DNA of 64,000 nucleotides, taken from assembly GCA_029449235.1 (NCBI GenBank), contig JANATG010000009.1:558001-622000 (forward strand), given 5' to 3'. Under the pieces are notes generated by a model. The model was not told the origin of the DNA. It searched no databases and saw only the letters and a list, made by a program, of their open reading frames with translations. The position numbers were made by a program, and so were the translations under genes. Shown here piece by piece: positions 58,162 to 64,000 of this stretch (position 1 is the stretch's first letter; each line of letters starts with the position of its first letter). This DNA is from Linnemannia schmuckeri. Taxonomy: Eukaryota; Mortierellomycota; Mortierellomycetes; Mortierellales; Mortierellaceae.

Positions 58162-59042
58162 TTATGCATCCCTCTTCCATCTCTTCGCATCTCTGCATTC
58201 ACCCACGTACAACATCTGTTTGTGAACACAATGAGAAACAAAAGCTACCACACAACAACTAGGACGAACACACCTCTTTGTCATAGAAGTATACAAGATG
58301 GCGTTGATGATACTTTTTTCCGGATCTTTCTTTTTGTGTTCAAGTAGTTAGCTACATGTACATATCATCACACCTGTACTTGTACCTGTTGCTAGTCTCA
58401 TTTTTCTCCTGGATCCTTTGGTTTCGATAGATGAGTGTACACTGATGCCATCGACACTCCATGCTTCAGACAACGTGGCCTTTAAACGTCTATTTTTTTT
58501 CTTGGGCACTTTTTTCTCATCCTCGTCTAGCGCCTCCTCACACTCTTTGCTCAAAAAAACCGGGGCTGACCATCCAACTTTTCTTGCATAAGCTTGTCCT
58601 AAAGACCCGGATAACTCTCTGAATTAAAAACAAATGCAGAAAAGGGTTCCTAGACTCCGCTCCTATGTGTGTTTCCTGGTCCGTGTCCTTTGTTGTCGAT
58701 CCCCAGTCGGGACTCTATATTTCCTTTCATACAATGAGAGTCATAATCAAGAAGCATATTCGGACCAATGTTTTCTAGGAGACAGAAAGAAAAGAACCAC
58801 TTCACCTCCATTTGAGCCACGCATTTTCTTGGTTTATGGACCCTTTAGCAGTTTAGCGATAAGTGAAAGAGCAGAATACACGTCCTTGTTAGCGTTGCCG
58901 CGTTTTTCTCTCGCCTTTTTTTTTCTCACCATTTCGTTGTGAAAAATGGCTCACCCTCAAACACTCTTGATCAAAAGGTAGGTTAGACTTGAACACCCTT
59001 TTTTTAATGCCTCCGTTACTATCCACCGTCCATCCGCATGCC
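58162..59042 (-). pseudogene. unresolved coding-like block, possibly a decayed or multi-exon gene
   Basis: Unlike its CT-biased surroundings, this 0.9 kb gives balanced, protein-like translations on the minus strand in several consecutive pieces: GWTVDSNGGIKKRVF before a good donor at 58957; LLDYDSHCMKGNIESRLG; GQAYARKVGWSAPVFLSK with a Lys/Glu-rich helix; and YHQRHLVYFYDKE. The last two can be joined by a 56-base GTAC...AAAG intron with a TAGCTAACTAC branch site. Stops and frame changes block a full join. A 102-codon frame also exists on the plus strand (58634-58942). I recognise no family, and the block may be chance. Confidence 0.25.
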
Positions 59043-60165
59043 ATATGGTAAGGTAAAGAGAAGAAGAAGACAGTAATGATTGCAAACACTCTCTCTCTCC
59101 CTCTCCCTCTCTCTCTCTCTCTCTTCTTTCTTTCTTTCTTTCTCTCTCTGTCTCCGTATCTTGTTTCTGCCTATCGTCTCTTTTGGGGGCGCTACAAAAT
59201 GTGAGAAAAGGTACAACAAGTAGTTCACCACCGCAACAATAGGAAGGCAATAAACAAAACAACAAAAGCTATCAAACAATCGTTATGCTTGAGATAGATA
59301 GAGAATCCCTTTTTGTGGTTTTTTTTTTCATGTTGCAGGAACAGACAACAAACAATATTGAGACAAAGAGGCAGCGGTACAAAGGATTGTGTAGTAGCTT
59401 GTATGTAAGGAGACGTACACAGTGGCTAAAGAGGGAGAGGCAAATATGGCCCACAAATCGTAAGCTATAGGGAGGTGAGGTATACATGCGTGCGTATGTG
59501 TACCATTGATTTTTTGTTTGCTTTTGTCTACTGCCTCGAATGTGCATGCGTGAATGACTAGATATCCAATAGCATTGGCGTGAGGGGACAGAGAGAGGAA
59601 GGGGAGAAGGGAGAGTAGGGGGTGGGTGGGTGGGGTGTGGGCGAATGGTCTGATTACCCTCTTTTTCTTTCCTCTGATATGCAATGGACGGCATGAACAA
59701 AAAAATCAACAACAAACAAACAAAAGGCCAATAGAGTTATTCTTTCTGGATGACCGATGATGACGGACAAACAATGAGCGTCAGGGGTGAACAAAGGAGG
59801 GTTAGGTCAGTAGAAATAATGCAGAGGAGGAAGAAAGCAGTTCGTACATATCCCTTCTTCAGGGTCTTTGTAAGAGTGTGGAGGGGAGGGGAATGACAGG
59901 GTATAGGGTATGGTGAGAAGGTGCTTTGCATGCTCCGCAGTGCTTTTCTATGCTTTCTTCTTTCTTGCAATGCAAATCCATTTTGATAATTGACAATCAT
60001 AGTTTTTGAAAAAAAAAAAAAAAAAAAAAAAAAATGGTGACCGCTGATCAGTCACAACCTTCCTGGTCTCACCACAGCTGAAACAAACATCATCTGCAGC
60101 GATAATTATTTTATTTTCGGAGGATATTTTATTTTGAGAAAGAGCCAATGGACAAAGCGTCGTAT

Positions 60166-63100
60166 CTAACTGGTCGCTCTCCGGAAGGGCGGAGAACTCG
60201 GACCTGCTGATGTTGATCCCCCTGTCAATGAAGTTGTTCCTGCGATTGCTGCTGCTGCTGAAGAAACTGACGGTCCCCGCAACCCTGTAAGCTCCTCAAT
60301 ATCCCGTTTACAGAGAGGACAGTTCCGATGCAATCGCAACCACTCGTCCACACACTCCTTGTGAAAGTAATGTGTGCACCTCATCTTTCGCAGCTCCTCG
60401 TCATCCTCATACTCGCATAGACAGATCGCACATACTGCGTCCTGTTCGTCCTCCAAGGTCAGATACTCCACCGGAGAAGAACTGGACCCTTGAGGCGATG
60501 CTGCATCCTGTGGTTTGTTTGCTGCTCCCGAGCTCGATCCTTTCTTTCCCTTGCGGAAAAAACCAAATAGTCCTCCCTTCTGCATCCGAGGAGAAGCTTC
60601 TTCAGTCGCTGTAGATGAAGACGATACCGGGTCGGCCACAATCTCTGCACTTTGTCCTCCATGATGACTACTAGATGCCGTGCCTGTTCCTGTTCCTGCA
60701 CTAGTTCCACTTCCAGTATCAGCTCCAGTCCGCTCGCTCATATTGATCGCGGTCTCGTTTTGCCCCTGACCTGCCGCCACACCACCAGAGCGTCCTCGTG
60801 CTGTAGATGGCGTCCTGTACTTCACAATCGGGATAGAGGCGATCATCTCCTCCGTGGCTCCTTTGACTCCGACAACGGGTCCAAGATTGAAGTACCGCAT
60901 CACTCGAAGAACCAGAGGAAGACATAGGATAACCGTCAGGCAGAGAATCACCGGGATGAGGATGACAATATATCCCAAAACCACATAGACAACCGTAAGA
61001 TAAAAGACCGCCGGAGCCGCTTCCCGACATGTCGTCCCCGAGAACAAAAAATAGTTGGAGAGAAAGAAAAGACACGTTCCTGCAACCTCCATAAACGTCC
61101 GTTGCCGCTCCAGATTAATATCCCTGGCCGTCAAGGGTGCGCCTTGGACCCGGGGGTGCAGATGAGAGTAGACCGTGAATGGGAATGCGACGGCTGACCG
61201 CAGAGCATAGAGTCCAATCAGCACCTTCAGATATGTGAGGTTCAGACTCGTACATTGAGCGTTCCTGTCAATGATCAAGACCGTAGTGGAGGCGACAACC
61301 TAAACCCCGCGGAAGAGTGACAAAAAAAACACATACGGAAAAAATGTGAGATGTTTGGTTCAAATCGGTTTTTAATGGCTCGATCGATTTTTTGTTTTGT
61401 TTGCTTGTTGATGGGGATGTCGTCGCCGTACTTTGCAAAGTGTCTATGTCTTTGGGTAAGCGTGGAGGAGGGAGTGTGTATGTTGGTGTCAATGGATAAA
61501 ATGTCAACTCTTGCTAGATTAGTTTAGCCTGTCAGCGCGGTTGTTGTGTCCCAACAAGAACCCCTTCGTTGTCTCTTTTACCCCTCCTTCGTCATCAGAG
61601 GGTCATCCGTTACGATTGCGTGAGTGGATTCCAGTGACCACTTAGCACAAAAAGACACGGTGGCCTATCTTTGTTCCTATTCGCTATTGTTGCTGTTGTT
61701 GCTTGTCGACTTTGTTGTCGCCATTGCTTCCAACAATGCTCTGCTTTTAATGTTGCACTGCAGCCGACAGCCTTTGTAGTCGTTGCTATTGTTGTGGTTG
61801 TTATCGTTGGGTAGTAAGGTGAAATGAATGGGACGGCGTTGGCAATTAGGGTGTGTGTAAAAAAAAAAAAAAAAAAAGACGTACGGAGACAACGATCGGT
61901 ATCCCCCTGATGCTATTCCTAAACTCCATTGTTAAATGGCCATCCTGGTATTGACCGCATAATACCCATGGGGCGATTGATCTCATGCCGTGAGGTATTT
62001 ATGCCACTTCAGTTGATCGTTCTATGAAGCACCTGTGTGCTGCTGGTGTTGCTGCTGCTGCTCGATCGCTTACCTTAGCAAGGGTCATGGCGCCATTGAG
62101 GCATAGGATGATACGGGAATTCCTTGGCAGGTTGTCCCAGCGGTCAGAGAAACGGGCCATCAAGTTCCTTCGGACTCGACGTCCAGCGGGATTACCGCCT
62201 GCAGAGTCGATAGCAAGGTCCATAACCGAGCGAGGACGGGATACTGTTCCTTCTGCAGGTGGAGCCAAGGCCGCTCCTTGGTCCCTGTCTATATCTACGC
62301 TCATACTCATGCTCATGTCTACGCCTCTGAGATTCATGTTTGAAGTGCTGCTGCTGTTATTGTTGGTATTATTGTTCATGTTATTGTTGTTTGAAGAGTC
62401 GAGGGCGACATCGATGGAGAGGGGGTGTGACTGTGGCGTTGAGGTCGACACTGAGGTCGATGTGGGGTTGGACATGGCCAAGACAGCTGAGTCGAGCTGT
62501 TGTTGATGCTGTTGATGCTGTTGGTGCTGTTGATGCTGTTGATGCTGTTGATGCTGTTGATGCTGTTGTTGGTGGTATTGGTGGTTTTGATGGTATTGGC
62601 GTTGTTGTCGCTGTAGTTGTTGTCGTTGTTGCTGCTGCTGTTGTGTTGGCTCAGAAGATAAAGGGAGGGAAGTCGAGGCAAATGAGGGGGAAGAAGGGGA
62701 AGAAGGGGAAGAAGGGGAAAATAAGGAAGAGGAAGAAGAAGCAAAGGAGAAACGGTGATCGGTTGGTCCACCCGCTCCTCCTGTTGCTGCTGCTGTTACA
62801 GGAGGAGGGGAAGAGGCTGAGACTGGGGCTGAGACCATCGAAGGTAATTCGAGAGGGCGGGAGAGCATCAAAGGATTGTAGGGTGACGAATACAGCGGAG
62901 GAGATGGAGGATGTTGCTGCAACTGCTGGAGTTGCTGAAGTTGAAGTTGTAGTTGTAGTTGCTGTTGTTGTTCAACTGTCAATGCAGCACCATTGGACAA
63001 AGAAGAAGGTGGTGGTGAGGAGGAAAGGGGGATGATTGGAGGCGGGATATGTTGAGAGTATATGCTGTAGATCGATGATCGGGCCGAGTCAATGAGAGAA

Positions 63101-63288
63101 GGACTGGAGTAGACAACGGGGTAGGGGACAGCAATGGGCGAATAGTGGCGTGCAGAGGACGAGGAAGGGATAGACGGCGACCGAGACCTCGCTCGGCGGC
63201 CTCTTGATGATGATGTTGGCGGGGATGGTCCCGTTGTAGAGGAGTCTGTTGTGGATTGACCAGGGAGGTAGATAGGAAGCGACTGCAT
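60166..63288 (-). CDS. multi-pass membrane RING-H2 E3 ubiquitin ligase
   Basis: Two exons, 63288-62074 and 61299-60166, join in frame (774-base intron) to about 782 residues. The first 370 residues are Ser/Pro-rich with Gln and His-Gln repeats. A membrane region spans about 390-535, with several hydrophobic helices (IILCLNGAMTLAKVV, TCLFFLSNYFLFSG, FYLTVVYVVLGYIVILIPV). A Ser/Gly-rich linker follows, then a C-terminal RING-H2 at about 695-738 with all eight zinc ligands: CAICLCEY, CTHYFHKEC, CPLC. It should transfer ubiquitin from an E2 at a membrane, with the RING in the cytosol (inference). The architecture (N-terminal low complexity, membrane helices, C-terminal RING-H2) is common in Mucoromycota; substrates are unknown. 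Confidence 0.9.
62499..62572 (-). repeat. 9-bp repeat encoding His-Gln-Gln
   Basis: Eight TTGATGCTG-type units (one reads TTGGTGCTG) encode an HQQ-type repeat in the disordered N-terminus of the RING-H2 protein. Confidence 0.9.
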
Positions 63289-63951
63289 CGTTGCTTTGTC
63301 TGTTGTCGAGGAAGGATAAGGGTATCGAGAGTATTAGGAGGGTGCGATAGGAGTGGAAATGGAAGAGTGAGGTTAAGTGAAGTGAGGAGGTCTCGTCTCT
63401 TTCTTGCTTGCTTTCTTTGTTGCCTTTGTCGGTGGAGGGGGAAGGAGCACAACGTTGTGTTGTGAAAATATTATTAGGAGGAGGGAAATAATAAAAGGGT
63501 AATGAGGACAAAGGGAGGAGAAGACAAAGAAAGAAAAGAGAGAGTGTGATGAGTGCTGAGTGATGGTAGAGGAAGGAGAGAGAGGGAGAGAGAGAAGAGG
63601 GAAGGAATGAGGTGAACGTTAGTGCAATAAAGCAAAGAAAAAAAAAGAACTGAGACAAACAGAAAGAGAGAAAAAAAAAAAAAGTGGTGGCGTGGAAAAG
63701 AGAGCGACAAGAAAAAGACAAAGAAATAGAAACCGCCCTCCAAGAAACAAAACGAGACACAGCGAGATACAGGCACCGTACCAGTACCAACAATGCACGC
63801 ATCAATATTCGCTAGCTAAAAGATAACAACATTATTGCAAATCCCCCTTGCTTGACAGTCTTTTTGTGGCTAGCCTCCCTCTTCTCCTCTCTTTCTCCCT
63901 TTCCCCTTTCTCTCTTTCTCCTTTTCTCTCTCTTTTCATCCAGATCTTCCT

Positions 63952-63985
<34 letters not shown>

Positions 63986-64000
63986 TAACAAAGCAAGCAT
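63289..64000. promoter_or_regulatory. promoter and leader of the RING-H2 gene
   Basis: It is GA-rich on the plus strand, so pyrimidine-rich toward the RING gene, as for the other leaders. It ends in a 31-base A-run at 63953-63983 close to the window edge. No gene is seen; frames are low-complexity. Confidence 0.5.

Larger units (their letters stand above)
55370..60165. other. 4.8 kb gene-poor interval
   Basis: From 55370 to about 57480 the sequence is GA-rich on the plus strand (CT-rich toward BUB2), with G and CT repeats, likely leader and promoter. The rest has no recognised gene except the unresolved block at 58162-59042. A 27-base A-run lies near 60008-60034 before the end of the RING gene. 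Confidence 0.45.

Overview
The window reads as nuclear DNA of a filamentous early-diverging fungus. I infer Mucoromycota, most likely Mortierellaceae. The reasons are many short spliceosomal introns (mostly 55-400 bases), GT-AG junctions, CT-rich 5' leaders, long homopolymers, Gln/Asn-rich protein tails, and a gene set (Dhh1, Nvj2, Rts1, Mtc5, Bub2, Ups1, Hep1) that is fungal. There are no bacterial operons, no rRNA and no tRNA that I could recognise. No intact transposon was found. The lineage call is inference; the gene calls rest on reconstructed exons whose reading frames join exactly.

Layout. 0.6-2.7 kb (-): Yos9/OS-9 ER lectin, divergent from 3.9-6.0 kb (+) Dhh1/DDX6 RNA helicase. 6.9-11.2 kb (-): Nvj2-type SMP/PH lipid-transfer protein, divergent over 2.7 kb from 13.9-14.3 kb (+) a UBL3-type prenylated ubiquitin-like protein. 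15.0-17.0 kb (+): BuGZ/ZNF207 zinc-finger protein. 18.5-22.7 kb (+): PP2A B56 subunit Rts1, followed after only about 230 bases by 22.9-28.1 kb (+) Mtc5/WDR59 of the SEA/GATOR2 complex. Convergent to it, 28.3-31.5 kb (-): a long-chain acyl-CoA synthetase ending in the peroxisomal signal SKL.

32.6-44.8 kb carries three genes for predicted secreted proteins: a 69-bp tandem-repeat precursor (32.6-33.9 kb, -), a Cys-containing repeat protein with a lectin-like N-terminus and a Kex2 site (36.9-38.9 kb, -), and a small beta-trefoil-like protein (44.2-44.8 kb, -). Among them lies cysteinyl-tRNA synthetase (40.6-43.8 kb, +), which has both a mitochondrial and a cytosolic start. Two of the secreted genes share a 22-base identical block in their signal-peptide exons.

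47.5-48.6 kb (-) Ups1/PRELI and 49.1-50.0 kb (+) Hep1/Zim17 are two mitochondrial proteins sharing a 0.5 kb divergent promoter. 50.5-55.4 kb (-) is a Bub2/Cdc16 TBC-domain GAP whose first exon adds a 541-residue extension, separated from the TBC exons by a 1.8 kb intron. 55.4-60.2 kb is largely gene-poor, with one unresolved coding-like block at 58.2-59.0 kb. 60.2-63.3 kb (-) is a multi-pass membrane RING-H2 ubiquitin ligase with Gln/His repeats.

Most genes are housekeeping and show no shared pathway. The parts most worth a second look are the tandem-repeat secreted precursor with its signal-exon relationship to the neighbouring secreted gene, the extended Bub2, and the unresolved block near 58.6 kb.
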